From positions 1 through 64,000 of the forward strand of contig CAJMRM010000002.1 of assembly GCA_905215775.1 (NCBI GenBank): a stretch of 64,000 nucleotides of DNA. The letters run 5' to 3'. Source of the stretch: an uncultured bacterium (GTDB taxonomy: Bacteria; Bacillota; Clostridia; Lachnospirales; Lachnospiraceae). Shown here in pieces: positions 16,729 through 25,784 of this stretch; position 1 is the first letter of the stretch; each line of letters begins with the position of its first letter. The notes beneath the pieces were generated by a model. That model did no database searches. It was not told where the DNA came from and saw only the letters and a list, made by a program, of their open reading frames with translations. A program made the position numbers and the translations under genes.

Positions 16729-17790
16729 ATGGGAAATCTTATGACGTACAGCGCCGTTTCGGCCAAGATCCGTGCCATGCAGGGCCGGTTTCTTACAGAC
16801 ACAGATTTTTCCCAGCTGGCCTTTTCGGACAGCGTATCCGCGGCGGTGGAAACGCTGAAAAGCCGTCCCTCTTACAGCTGTGCCTTTGAGGCCGCGGGGG
16901 ACGGAGAACTGAACCGGAGCCGGATCGAGCAGCTTTTATGGCGCTCCCTTTACCGGGACTATTCCAGCCTTTACCGGTTCGCCGCCGTAAGCCAGCGGAA
17001 ATTCCTGGATCTTTATTTTATGCACTTTGAGGTCGATATTCTGAAAAAATGTCTCCGGGACGCCGCTTCCAGCCGGTCCTCGGACCTGGATCTGAGTATT
17101 TTTGAGGATTTTTTCCGGAAGCACTCCCATCTGGATCTGGCCGGACTGGCCGAATGCAGTTCCCTGGACAGCTTTGTGGAGGGGCTCAGAGGATCCTTCT
17201 ACTATGAACCGCTCCGCAGGCTCCGGGACCAGGGCGTCACCGCCCTTTTTGATTACGAATCCGCCCTGGATTCCCTGTACTTCATCCATTTATGGAAGGA
17301 TATGAAAAAACAGCTGGGCCGGAAGGAGCTGGAGGCCGTCTCCCAGTGCATCGGGGAAAAGATCGACCTTTTAAATCTGGAGTGGCTCTCCAGAGCCAAG
17401 GAATATTACCGGCTTTCCGACCACGCCATTGAGGACTTCCTGATCCCGGTATACTATAAATTAAGAAAGGATCAGATCAGGGCCATGGCCCAGGCTGCCT
17501 CCAGGGAGGAATTTCTGGGGATCTTAAGGACCACCCGCTATGGAAACCGGATCTTTGGACAGCCGGATCCGTCCTCCGGCCAGGAAAATCCCCGCCTGAA
17601 GCGTTTGTTCCGCTCACTGCTGGATGCTGTCTACCAGACCTCAGGGCGGAAAAATCCATACTCAGCAGCAGCCTTAAATACTTATTTTTATTTCAAGGAA
17701 GAAGAAATACGGAAGCTTATCACCACCATCGAGGGCATCCGTTACCAGCTGGACGGGAATGAGATCCTGTCCTGTCTGGCCGAAAGCTAA
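16729..17790 (+). CDS. ntpC: V-type ATPase subunit C (central stalk-rotor adaptor)
   Basis: A 353-residue soluble, alpha-helical protein of the V-type ATPase subunit C (d-like) family, which sits on the membrane ring and couples it to the D/F shaft. The N-terminus (LMTYSAVSAKIRAMQGRFL) and the repeated three-domain helical pattern fit, and length is normal. The start could be ATG 16729 or ATG 16741 four codons later; ribosome binding signals are weak for both. Third from the promoter in the usual bacterial order C-I-K-F-E-A-B-D. Confidence 0.9.
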   Translation: MGNLMTYSAVSAKIRAMQGRFLTDTDFSQLAFSDSVSAAVETLKSRPSYSCAFEAAGDGELNRSRIEQLLWRSLYRDYSSLYRFAAVSQRKFLDLYFMHFEVDILKKCLRDAASSRSSDLDLSIFEDFFRKHSHLDLAGLAECSSLDSFVEGLRGSFYYEPLRRLRDQGVTALFDYESALDSLYFIHLWKDMKKQLGRKELEAVSQCIGEKIDLLNLEWLSRAKEYYRLSDHAIEDFLIPVYYKLRKDQIRAMAQAASREEFLGILRTTRYGNRIFGQPDPSSGQENPRLKRLFRSLLDAVYQTSGRKNPYSAAALNTYFYFKEEEIRKLITTIEGIRYQLDGNEILSCLAES

Positions 17791-17822
17791 AAAGGGAAGG
17801 AAAAGAAAGGAGGAGCGGCTTT

Positions 17823-19763
17823 ATGATCGAACCAATGAAGTTCGTCAGCATTTCCGGCCCCAGAGACGACCTGGACCGTATGGTCAACCAGGTCCTATGC
17901 CGGTATGAGATCCATCTGGAAAATGCCCTGACGGAGCTGAAATCCGTATCAAAGCTGATTCCCTGTCCCGGGACCAATCCATACCGGGAGCCATATGAAG
18001 CGGCGGAAAAGCTGACGGCCCTGTGTTCTGAGGGAACGAAGGCTGTCTGCACGCCGTCGCCTGCTTCCATGACGGCCGAGGAGGCCATTGCCTTTGTCCA
18101 GGAGATAAAAAAGGCCATGGAGGCAGCAGACGCAGAAAAGGAAGCACTGAAACAAAAGCTGAAGGATACTCACGCCTTGTATGAACAGGTGAACCTCTAC
18201 CGGGAGCTGGACTTCAGTATTCCGGAGCTTTTGAAATTCCGTCACATCAAATACCGGTTCGGAAGAGTCTTAAAGGAGCTCTATTCCCAGCTGGAGGCTT
18301 TTGCGGAATCCTCTGAGGATACGATCCTTTATAAGTGCCATGAAACCGACCACTATGTGACACTGATCTATTTTGTCCCCGGTCCCGTATCGGAGCGGAT
18401 CGATGCAGCATTTTCATCCCTGCAGTTTGAAAGGATCATCCTCCCGGACCAGTATACGGGCACTCCCACAGAGGAGATCCGCCGGCTGGAAAAGGAGCTG
18501 GAGGACATAAAGTCCCAGATCACCCAGCTGGACGCCAGGGAAAAAACGTATCTGGAGGATCAGAAACCCGCCCTCCTGCAGGCTGTGGAGGTCCTTGGCT
18601 CCTATAACGCCAACTTTAACGTGCGCCGCTGCGCGGCCGTCACTGACAAAAAGGAGCATCCCTTCTATATTTTATGCGGCTGGACCACTGAGACCGACGC
18701 CAGGGCCCTCCAGAAGGAGCTGGAGGAGGACGCCTCCACCTTCTTCGTCATCGAGGACAGCCGGGAGCATGTAACCAGCACGCCGCCTACCCGGCTGAAG
18801 AATCCGGCGCTCCTGCGGCCCTTTGAGATGTTTGTGAAGATGTATGGCCTCCCGGCCTACAATGAATTTGATCCGACACTTCTGATCGCCGTCACCTATT
18901 CCCTCTTTTTCGGCTTCATGTTCGGAGACGTGGGACAGGGGCTTTTGCTCCTTATCGGCGGTTTCCTTCTTTACCGGTTTAAGAAGCTGGATCTGGCGGC
19001 CATCATTTCCTGCTGTGGATTCTGCTCCACCATCTTCGGCTTCCTCTTTGGAAGCGTCTTCGGCTTCGAAGACGTGATCCCAGCCCTCTGGCTGCGTCCG
19101 GCGGAGGCCATGACCGCTCTCCCCTTTGTGGGACGGTTAAACACCGTATTTGTCACCGCCATTGCCCTGGGCATGGGTATGATCCTCCTTACGATGATCG
19201 TGAACATGGCCGTAAGCTTCAAATGCCGGGATACGGAAAAAACCTGGTTCGACACCAACGGCCTGGCGGGCTTCATATTTTACCTGAGCCTGGCTGCCGT
19301 CATCATCCTTTATATGACAGGAAGGCCGCTTCCAGCCACTTCCGTTCTGGTGGTCATGTTCGTGGTCCCGCTCCTTCTGATCTTTTTAAAGGAGCCCCTG
19401 ACCGCCCTGGCAGAAAAGCGCGGTCCGAAGCTTTCCGGCGGAGCCATGTTCTTCGTGGAGGGCTTTTTCGAGCTGTTTGAGGTGCTTTTAAGCTATTTTT
19501 CCAACACCCTGTCCTTCGTCCGCGTGGGCGCCTTCGCCGTGAGCCATGCGGCCATGATGCAGGTGGTGCTCATGCTGTCCGGCGCGGAAACCGGTCATAT
19601 CAGCATCCCGGTCATCGTTCTGGGCAACCTGTTCGTCTGCGGAATGGAGGGCCTTGTGGTGGGGATCCAGGTGCTGAGGCTGGAATACTATGAGCTGTTC
19701 AGCCGTTTTTACAGAGGGACTGGGCGAGAATTCAAACCATTCCTGAAAAATCAAACTTTTTAA
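17823..19763 (+). CDS. ntpI: V-type ATPase subunit I (membrane a-like subunit)
   Basis: A 646-residue subunit that forms the ion half-channels. The first 340 residues are a soluble stator-binding part with coiled coils (KELEDIKSQITQLDAREKTY). The remainder has seven or eight membrane segments, including the conserved MFGDVGQGL motif after the first segment and SNTLSFVRVGAFAVSHAAMM near residues 560-580, which carries the essential channel arginine. AAAGGAGGAG precedes the ATG. Works with subunit K to move H+ or Na+. Confidence 0.96.
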   Translation: MIEPMKFVSISGPRDDLDRMVNQVLCRYEIHLENALTELKSVSKLIPCPGTNPYREPYEAAEKLTALCSEGTKAVCTPSPASMTAEEAIAFVQEIKKAMEAADAEKEALKQKLKDTHALYEQVNLYRELDFSIPELLKFRHIKYRFGRVLKELYSQLEAFAESSEDTILYKCHETDHYVTLIYFVPGPVSERIDAAFSSLQFERIILPDQYTGTPTEEIRRLEKELEDIKSQITQLDAREKTYLEDQKPALLQAVEVLGSYNANFNVRRCAAVTDKKEHPFYILCGWTTETDARALQKELEEDASTFFVIEDSREHVTSTPPTRLKNPALLRPFEMFVKMYGLPAYNEFDPTLLIAVTYSLFFGFMFGDVGQGLLLLIGGFLLYRFKKLDLAAIISCCGFCSTIFGFLFGSVFGFEDVIPALWLRPAEAMTALPFVGRLNTVFVTAIALGMGMILLTMIVNMAVSFKCRDTEKTWFDTNGLAGFIFYLSLAAVIILYMTGRPLPATSVLVVMFVVPLLLIFLKEPLTALAEKRGPKLSGGAMFFVEGFFELFEVLLSYFSNTLSFVRVGAFAVSHAAMMQVVLMLSGAETGHISIPVIVLGNLFVCGMEGLVVGIQVLRLEYYELFSRFYRGTGREFKPFLKNQTF

Positions 19764-19778
19764 GAAGGAGATCTTATC

Positions 19779-20207
19779 ATGACACTTACAGTAAAAATCC
19801 TTTTAACCATCGCACTGATCTTAAGCATCGCCGTTCCCTTTGGGGCCTTCGCCGCAGGCGAGCGGTCCAGAGGACGCTATAAACGGGCCTTGGCCGCCAA
19901 TGTATTCCTGTTCTTCGGCACCATGGTCTTCGCCTCCTGCCTGTTCTTCACAGGAAACGCCTTTGCCGCTGAAACGGCCTCCACTGCCTCCAATGCCACT
20001 GGCATGGGCTACATTGCGGCTGCCCTTTCTACCGGTCTTTCCTGTATCGGCGGCGGCGTTGCCGTGTCGGCCGCAGCCTCCGCTGCCCTGGGAGCCATCA
20101 GTGAGGATTCCTCTATCCTTGGTAAATCCCTGATCTTCGTGGGACTGGCTGAGGGCGTATGCCTTTACGGACTGATCATCTCCTTTATGATCATCGGCAG
20201 CCTGTAA
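19779..20207 (+). CDS. ntpK: V-type ATPase subunit K (rotor ring)
   Basis: A 142-residue proteolipid. The C-terminal hairpin (about residues 77-140) has the c-ring pattern IGGGVAVSAAASAALGAIS and FVGLAEGVCLYGLI with the ion-binding Glu125. The N-terminal hairpin (residues 5-62) is hydrophobic but lacks the glycine-rich c-ring pattern and any membrane carboxylate, so each subunit should carry one binding site. Good ribosome binding site (AAGGAG) 15 bp after subunit I. Whether the coupling ion is Na+ or H+ cannot be settled from this alone. Confidence 0.93.
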   Translation: MTLTVKILLTIALILSIAVPFGAFAAGERSRGRYKRALAANVFLFFGTMVFASCLFFTGNAFAAETASTASNATGMGYIAAALSTGLSCIGGGVAVSAAASAALGAISEDSSILGKSLIFVGLAEGVCLYGLIISFMIIGSL

Positions 20208-20221
20208 GCCGGGGTGAGACT

Positions 20222-20530
20222 ATGAAAATGTATCTCATCAGCGACAACACCGACACCCTTACGGGTATGCGGCTGGCAGGCGTGGAGGGGATCCTGGTCC
20301 ACAGCCGGGATCAGGTAAAAAAAGCGCTGGAGGACGCGGTCTCTGATAAGGACAACGGGATCCTCCTGCTGACCGAATCTCTGGGGAAGCAATATCCGGA
20401 CCTGGTCAGGACCGCCCGGACCGGCCATAAGATGCCCCTTCTGATCGAGATCCCGGACCGCCACGGCACTGGCCGGAGACCGGATTTCATCACCGCATAC
20501 GTCAACGAGGCCATCGGGCTGAAACTTTAG
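20222..20530 (+). CDS. ntpF: V-type ATPase subunit F
   Basis: A 102-residue protein of the central stalk with the family beginning MKMYLISDNTDTLTGMRLAG, a Rossmann-like alpha/beta pattern, and the ILLLTESLGKQYPDLV stretch. Start is ATG 20222 behind GGGGTGAG; an in-frame extension upstream would overlap subunit K. It should bind subunit D in the rotating shaft. Confidence 0.92.
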   Translation: MKMYLISDNTDTLTGMRLAGVEGILVHSRDQVKKALEDAVSDKDNGILLLTESLGKQYPDLVRTARTGHKMPLLIEIPDRHGTGRRPDFITAYVNEAIGLKL

Positions 20531-20548
20531 AAAATTGAGGTGACTGTT

Positions 20549-21136
20549 GTGACCATTGAACATAAATTACAGCATTTTGAAGAGCTCTGCATCCACAGCG
20601 CCCAGGAGGCCAGAGAAAAAATGACCGCTGACTATACGGCCTATCTGGAATCGGTCCTTAGGGATCATGAGGAAAATGTCAGAAAACAGGCAGAAGCAAG
20701 GATCCAGACGGAAACAGAAACCATACAAAGGGAAGCCAATAAACGGCTGGCCATCAATCAGATCGGTCTGAAACGGACGTACAGCCAGAAACAGGAGGAG
20801 CTCCAGAGCCGGATCTTTTCCGAGCTCATGGACCAGCTGGCCCGCTTCATGGAGACCCCGGCTTATGAAACGCTCTTAAAGGAACAGATCAGAAAAGCCC
20901 GGGATTTTGCCCAGGGTGAGGAGATCCATATCTATATCGATCCCGCGGACCAGGAAAAGCAGAACCTCTTATCCATGGAAACCGGCTGCGACATCCGTGT
21001 GAGCCAGTATCCCTTCTCCGGCGGCACCCGGGCTGTGATTGCCTCAAAAAACATCCTTATCGACAATTCTTTTGAAACGAAATTAAAGGAAGCCGGAGAA
21101 AACTTCCAGTTTATTTTAGGAGGCAGCAGATCATGA
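20549..21136 (+). CDS. ntpE: V-type ATPase subunit E (peripheral stalk)
   Basis: A 195-residue stator subunit. The N-terminal half is a long charged helix (EEAREKMTADY type heptads, residues 15-90) and the C-terminal half is the globular head-binding domain. I choose GTG 20549, which has GAGGTGA five bases upstream, over the in-frame GTG at 20540 that lies inside that site. The stop overlaps the start of subunit A by 4 bp (ATGA). Confidence 0.9.
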   Translation: MTIEHKLQHFEELCIHSAQEAREKMTADYTAYLESVLRDHEENVRKQAEARIQTETETIQREANKRLAINQIGLKRTYSQKQEELQSRIFSELMDQLARFMETPAYETLLKEQIRKARDFAQGEEIHIYIDPADQEKQNLLSMETGCDIRVSQYPFSGGTRAVIASKNILIDNSFETKLKEAGENFQFILGGSRS

Positions 21137-22899
21137 CAGCTCAAGGAAACATTTACGGAATCAACGGTCCCATCATCTACTTAAAAGGGGATTCCGGATT
21201 CCAGATGAATGAAATGGTCTATGTGGGAACGGGCAGGCTGGTGGGCGAGGTCATCGGACTTACCTCTGAACGGACCACCATCGAGGTATACGAAGAGACC
21301 ACCGGCTTAAAGCCCGGAGAGCCGGTCACTGGTACAGGGGCTCCCGTGTCCGCCACCCTGGCTCCGGGGATCCTGACCAGTATTTTTGACGGCATCGAAC
21401 GGCCCTTAAACGCCATCCAGAAGGAAAGCGGCTGCTACATCGACCGGGGCATCCACGCGGATTCCCTGGATACAAAAAAGAAATGGCACGCCCATATGAC
21501 AGTGAAAAAAGGCGACCGCCTCTATCCCGGCGCCGTCATTGCTGAGGTACCGGAGACCCGGGCCATCACCCATAAGGTCATGGTGCCGCCGGACATGGAG
21601 GGTTTTGTCCTCTCTGTGGCCGAAGATGGGGATTACACCATCGAGGAGCCTTTGGTGACCATCCAGAAAAAAGATGGCTCAGAGGCCGTTCTTTCCATGA
21701 CCCAGAAATGGCCGATCCGCGTCCCCAGACCCGTAAGCCGCCGCTATCCCGCCTCCAGGCCTCTGATCACCGGGCAGCGGATCGTGGATACCCTGTTCCC
21801 CCTGGCCAAGGGAGGCACCGCCGCCATCCCGGGAGGCTTCGGCACCGGGAAGACCATGATGCAGCACCAGATCGCCAAGTGGTCCGACGCGGACATCATC
21901 ATCTATATCGGCTGCGGTGAACGTGGAAATGAAATGACCCAGGTGCTGGAGGAATTTTCCCAACTGGACGATCCCCGGACCGGAAATCCTTTGATGGAGC
22001 GGACCACGCTGATCGCCAATACCTCAAATATGCCTGTGGCTGCCAGAGAAGCCAGCCTGTATTCGGGCCTTACCCTGGCAGAGTATTACCGGGATATGGG
22101 CTACCATGTAGCCATCATGGCAGACTCCACTTCCCGTTGGGCCGAGGCTCTGCGGGAGCTTTCCGGCCGTCTGGAGGAAATGCCCGCAGAGGAAGGCTTT
22201 CCGGCCTATCTGGCCTCCCGCCTGTCCCAGTTCTATGAGCGAGCCGGCATGGTCCAGAACTTAAACGGTTCCGAGGGTTCCGTTTCCATCATCGGCGCGG
22301 TCTCCCCCCAGGGCGGCGACTTCTCCGAGCCTGTGACCCAGAACACCAAGCGGTTCGTGCGCTGTTTCTGGGGCCTGGACAAAAATCTGGCCTATGCCCG
22401 CCATTTCCCGGCTATCCAGTGGCTCACCAGCTATTCCGAATATCTGACAGACCTTTCCGGCTGGTATGAGACCAATGTGGACAAAAACTTCGTGGAGTAC
22501 AGGAACCGGCTGGTGATGCTCTTAAACCAGGAAAGCAGCCTCATGGAGATCGTAAAGCTCATCGGCTCCGATGTGCTGCCTGATGACCAGAAGCTGGTCT
22601 TAGAGATCGCCAGAGTGATCCGGCTGGGCTTTCTGCAGCAGAACGCCTTCCACAAGGACGATACCTGCGTACCCTTAAAAAAGCAGTTTAAAATGATGGA
22701 GATCATCCTGTATCTTTATGAAAAATGCCGGGCCCTCATCTCCATTGGCATGCCGGTGTCCGTACTGAAGGAGGAAAAGATCTTTGAACGCGTCATCGCC
22801 ATCCGGTATGACGTACCCAATGACCGTCCAGACATGTTCGACGGCTATAAAAAACAGATCGACGATTTCTATAACTCCGTCATGGAACGGAACGCATAA
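21133..22899 (+). CDS. ntpA: V-type ATPase catalytic subunit A
   Basis: A 588-residue catalytic subunit. Walker A is GGFGTGKT (residues 234-241), preceded by the non-homologous insertion domain that separates V-type A from F-type beta subunits. The SRWAEALRELSGRLEEMPAE stretch holds the conserved Glu region, and SQFYERAG follows. Length is normal. Its start overlaps subunit E. The enzyme hydrolyses or makes ATP while moving ions through subunits I and K; in a fermentative anaerobe either direction is possible. Confidence 0.98.
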   Translation: MTAQGNIYGINGPIIYLKGDSGFQMNEMVYVGTGRLVGEVIGLTSERTTIEVYEETTGLKPGEPVTGTGAPVSATLAPGILTSIFDGIERPLNAIQKESGCYIDRGIHADSLDTKKKWHAHMTVKKGDRLYPGAVIAEVPETRAITHKVMVPPDMEGFVLSVAEDGDYTIEEPLVTIQKKDGSEAVLSMTQKWPIRVPRPVSRRYPASRPLITGQRIVDTLFPLAKGGTAAIPGGFGTGKTMMQHQIAKWSDADIIIYIGCGERGNEMTQVLEEFSQLDDPRTGNPLMERTTLIANTSNMPVAAREASLYSGLTLAEYYRDMGYHVAIMADSTSRWAEALRELSGRLEEMPAEEGFPAYLASRLSQFYERAGMVQNLNGSEGSVSIIGAVSPQGGDFSEPVTQNTKRFVRCFWGLDKNLAYARHFPAIQWLTSYSEYLTDLSGWYETNVDKNFVEYRNRLVMLLNQESSLMEIVKLIGSDVLPDDQKLVLEIARVIRLGFLQQNAFHKDDTCVPLKKQFKMMEIILYLYEKCRALISIGMPVSVLKEEKIFERVIAIRYDVPNDRPDMFDGYKKQIDDFYNSVMERNA

Positions 22900-22913
22900 G
22901 GAGGCGTAAGAAA

Positions 22914-24290
22914 ATGGCAATCGAATATCTGGGCTTAAGCTCATTAAACGGCCCCCTGGCGGTCCTGGAAGGCGTTTCCGGAGCCGCCTATGATGAGATC
23001 GTGGAAATGACCGTAAACGGAAAGGAAAAAAAGCTGGGCCGCATCATCGAGGTCTATGAGGATAAAGCCGTGATCCAGGTCTTTGAGAGCACGGAAAACA
23101 TGGCGCTCCGCAATACCCACACCCGGCTCACTGGCCATCCCATGGAGATCGGAGTGTCCGTGGATATGCTGGGACGCACCTTCGACGGCATCGGAAATCC
23201 CATCGACGGCCTGGGACCGGTCCTTGCCGAAAAGCGGCTGGATGTCAACGGAAAGCCCCTGAACCCTGTGGCCAGAGAATACCCAAGAAACTATATCCGC
23301 ACCGGGATCTCTGCCATCGACGGCCTTACGACCCTAATCCGGGGCCAGAAGCTGCCAATCTTCTCCGGCAACGGCCTGCCCCATGACCAGCTGGCCGCCC
23401 AGATCGTCATGCAGTCGTCTCTGGGGGACGATACCGATGAAAAATTTGCTGTTGTTTTTGCCGCCATGGGTGTAAAATATGATGTGGCGGAATATTTTGA
23501 ACGGACCTTCCGTGAAAGCGGAGTCCTGGACCATGTGGCCATGTTCATCAATCTGGCCAACGATCCGGTGGTGGAGCGGCTCATCACTCCCAAGGTGGCC
23601 TTGACCGTGGCCGAATACCTGGCCTATGAAAAAGGAATGCACATCCTGGTGATCCTGACGGATATGACCTCCTATGCGGAAGCCATGCGGGAAGTCTCCT
23701 CCTCCAAGGGAGAGATCCCGTCCCGAAAGGGCTATCCCGGCTATCTGTACAGCGAGCTGGCGTCCCTTTATGAGCGGGCTGGCATCGTGGCGGGAGTAAA
23801 CGGCTCCGTGACCCAGATCCCGATCTTAACCATGCCCGGCGATGATATCACCCATCCTATCCCGGATCTTACCGGATATATCACCGAAGGCCAGATCGTT
23901 CTGGACCGGACCCTTCACAGCCAGTCCATTTACCCGCCCATCAGCGTCCTGCCGTCCCTGTCCAGACTGATGAAGGACGGCATTGGTGAAGGCTATACCC
24001 GGGAAGATCATCAGGACGTGGCCAACCAGCTCTTTTCCTGCTACGCCAGAGTGGGAGATGCCAGAGCCCTGGCCTCTGTTATCGGAGAAGATGAGCTCTC
24101 CCCGTTGGATAAGAAGTATCTGGAATTCGGAAAGGCCTTTGAGAAGCGGTTCATCGGCCAGGATCCCCACGACAACCGGACGGTCATCGATACCCTGAAT
24201 ATTGGATGGGAGCTTCTGGGCCTGCTTCCAAGAGAAGAGCTGGACCGGATCGACACAAAGATCCTGGATCAATATTATAAACCCGCATAG
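22914..24290 (+). CDS. ntpB: V-type ATPase regulatory subunit B
   Basis: A 458-residue non-catalytic subunit, homologous to A but without a functional P-loop (IFSGNGLPHDQLAAQIV where A has Walker A). Family signatures LARTFDGIGNPIDG-like (residues 83-100) and PSRKGYPGYLYSELASLYERAG are present. An AAGGAGGCG ribosome binding site lies 7 bp upstream. It alternates with A in the hexameric head. Confidence 0.98.
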   Translation: MAIEYLGLSSLNGPLAVLEGVSGAAYDEIVEMTVNGKEKKLGRIIEVYEDKAVIQVFESTENMALRNTHTRLTGHPMEIGVSVDMLGRTFDGIGNPIDGLGPVLAEKRLDVNGKPLNPVAREYPRNYIRTGISAIDGLTTLIRGQKLPIFSGNGLPHDQLAAQIVMQSSLGDDTDEKFAVVFAAMGVKYDVAEYFERTFRESGVLDHVAMFINLANDPVVERLITPKVALTVAEYLAYEKGMHILVILTDMTSYAEAMREVSSSKGEIPSRKGYPGYLYSELASLYERAGIVAGVNGSVTQIPILTMPGDDITHPIPDLTGYITEGQIVLDRTLHSQSIYPPISVLPSLSRLMKDGIGEGYTREDHQDVANQLFSCYARVGDARALASVIGEDELSPLDKKYLEFGKAFEKRFIGQDPHDNRTVIDTLNIGWELLGLLPREELDRIDTKILDQYYKPA

Positions 24291-24330
24291 ATGCGCCACA
24301 GCCGCCCTGTGCATATAAGGAGGCAACCAT

Positions 24331-24951
24331 ATGAATCCCAACACCTTTCCCACCAAGGGAAATCTGATCCTGGCCAAAAACTCCCTGGCCCTGGCTGTCC
24401 AAGGCTACGGACTCATGGATAAAAAGAGGAATATTCTCTTAAAGGAGCTGACCGGGCTCATCGGCCAGGCCCGCTCCATCCAGTCGGAGATCGATTCCAC
24501 CTTCACCTCTGCCTACCGCGCGCTCCAGAAGGCCAATATTGAGCTGGGGGTCCGCTTTGTGGAGGAGATCGCCGACTCCATCCCCACAGAGGATTCCATC
24601 CGGGTCAAGGCCCGCAGCATCATGGGGACAGAGATCCCTCTGGTGGAATATACGCCCAGAGAAAAGGAAAGGCCTCCCTATTCCTTTTACAGCACCAGCG
24701 ATTCCCTGGACGAGGCCTGCCTGGCCTTTGAGCGGGTAAAGGAGCTGACCGCCCGGCTGGCCACGGTGGAGACCTCAGCCTACCGGCTGGCAGAAAGCAT
24801 CAAAAAGACCCAGAAGCGGGCCAATGCCCTGAAAAACATCACCATCCCGTCCTACCAGTCCCTGGTCGCAGAGATCACCAACGCCCTGGAGGAAAAGGAC
24901 CGGGAAGAATTTACCAGACTAAAAGTAATCAAACGGAGTACAGGAAAATGA
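24331..24951 (+). CDS. ntpD: V-type ATPase subunit D (rotor shaft)
   Basis: A 206-residue protein made of two long antiparallel helices with a short middle domain, as expected for the shaft turning inside the A3B3 head. The start NPNTFPTKGNLILAKNSLALA and the C-terminal KKTQKRANALKNI motif are family hallmarks. A GGAGG site lies 8 bp upstream of the ATG. Its stop overlaps the next gene by 4 bp. Confidence 0.96.
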   Translation: MNPNTFPTKGNLILAKNSLALAVQGYGLMDKKRNILLKELTGLIGQARSIQSEIDSTFTSAYRALQKANIELGVRFVEEIADSIPTEDSIRVKARSIMGTEIPLVEYTPREKERPPYSFYSTSDSLDEACLAFERVKELTARLATVETSAYRLAESIKKTQKRANALKNITIPSYQSLVAEITNALEEKDREEFTRLKVIKRSTGK

Positions 24952-25718
24952 TTCAGAAAAGAACCGCAGAAGCCCCGAAAAACAGCATCCATGCCCCCTG
25001 GATCCACGCCGCCGGCATCCTCACGGCCCTATGGCTCATGATCGTATTTCTGATCACCGCCGTGGAGGCAGTGGCCTACTGGACCCCCGGCTACTACGAA
25101 ATGGAATATGAGAAATATCAGGTCCTGGACGATCTGCCGGAGATGACCATGGACGACCTTTTATCCGTCACCCGTGAGATGATGGCGTATCTGCGGGGAA
25201 ACCGGGAGGACCTTCATGTATTCACCACCATGGGCGGAGAATACCGGGAGTTTTTCAACGACCGGGAGATCGCCCACATGGAGGACGTGCAGGGACTCTT
25301 CATCGGAGGCCTGTGGCTCAGACGGCTGGGGCTTTTCTTTACCCTGGCCTTTGCCGCCCTTTTATATTCCTGGAAACGGGGCCGTAAGGACAGGGGCGCA
25401 TACCTGTCCCGGGCAGTCCCCGGCTCCCTCTGCGCCGGCACCGGTATATTTTTTGCCGCCTGTCTGGCGCTGGCTGCCGTTATATCCACAGACTTTTCCC
25501 GGTATTTCGTTGTTTTCCACCACATTTTCTTCGACAACGATCTGTGGATCCTGGATCCGGACACGGATATGCTCATCAATATCGTCCCCGAGGCGTTCTT
25601 TATGGACACAGCCCTGCGGATCGCCATTGTTTTCGCCGTCCTCGTGACGGTTTTCTTCGGGCTCTGCCTGTTCCTTTGGCTTAAGGGGCGGAAAACCGCG
25701 GAAAAAGGGGAAAATTAA
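24948..25718 (+). CDS. DUF1461/TIGR01906-type membrane protein coupled to the V-ATPase operon
   Basis: A 256-residue membrane protein with four hydrophobic segments (about residues 20-42, 118-138, 157-177 and 219-243). Between the first and second is the family pattern MMAYLRGNREDL, then FFNDREIAHMEDVQGLF, typical of TIGR01906. The ATGA overlap with subunit D implies coupled translation. The family has no established function. Its place here suggests it serves the ATPase or the wall-modifying carboxypeptidase that follows 66 bp downstream, but a promoter separates the two. Confidence 0.85.
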   Translation: MIQKRTAEAPKNSIHAPWIHAAGILTALWLMIVFLITAVEAVAYWTPGYYEMEYEKYQVLDDLPEMTMDDLLSVTREMMAYLRGNREDLHVFTTMGGEYREFFNDREIAHMEDVQGLFIGGLWLRRLGLFFTLAFAALLYSWKRGRKDRGAYLSRAVPGSLCAGTGIFFAACLALAAVISTDFSRYFVVFHHIFFDNDLWILDPDTDMLINIVPEAFFMDTALRIAIVFAVLVTVFFGLCLFLWLKGRKTAEKGEN

Positions 25719-25721
25719 TCC

Positions 25722-25750
25722 TTTACTTGTGTTTTGATTTCTTATATAAT
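25722..25750 (+). promoter_or_regulatory. Promoter of the D,D-carboxypeptidase gene
   Basis: TTTACT (25722-25727), 17 bp, TATAAT (25745-25750), about 35 bp before the start codon. Confidence 0.65.
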
Positions 25751-25784
25751 GGCCCTAAAGTGACAAAATGGGGACTGTTTATTT

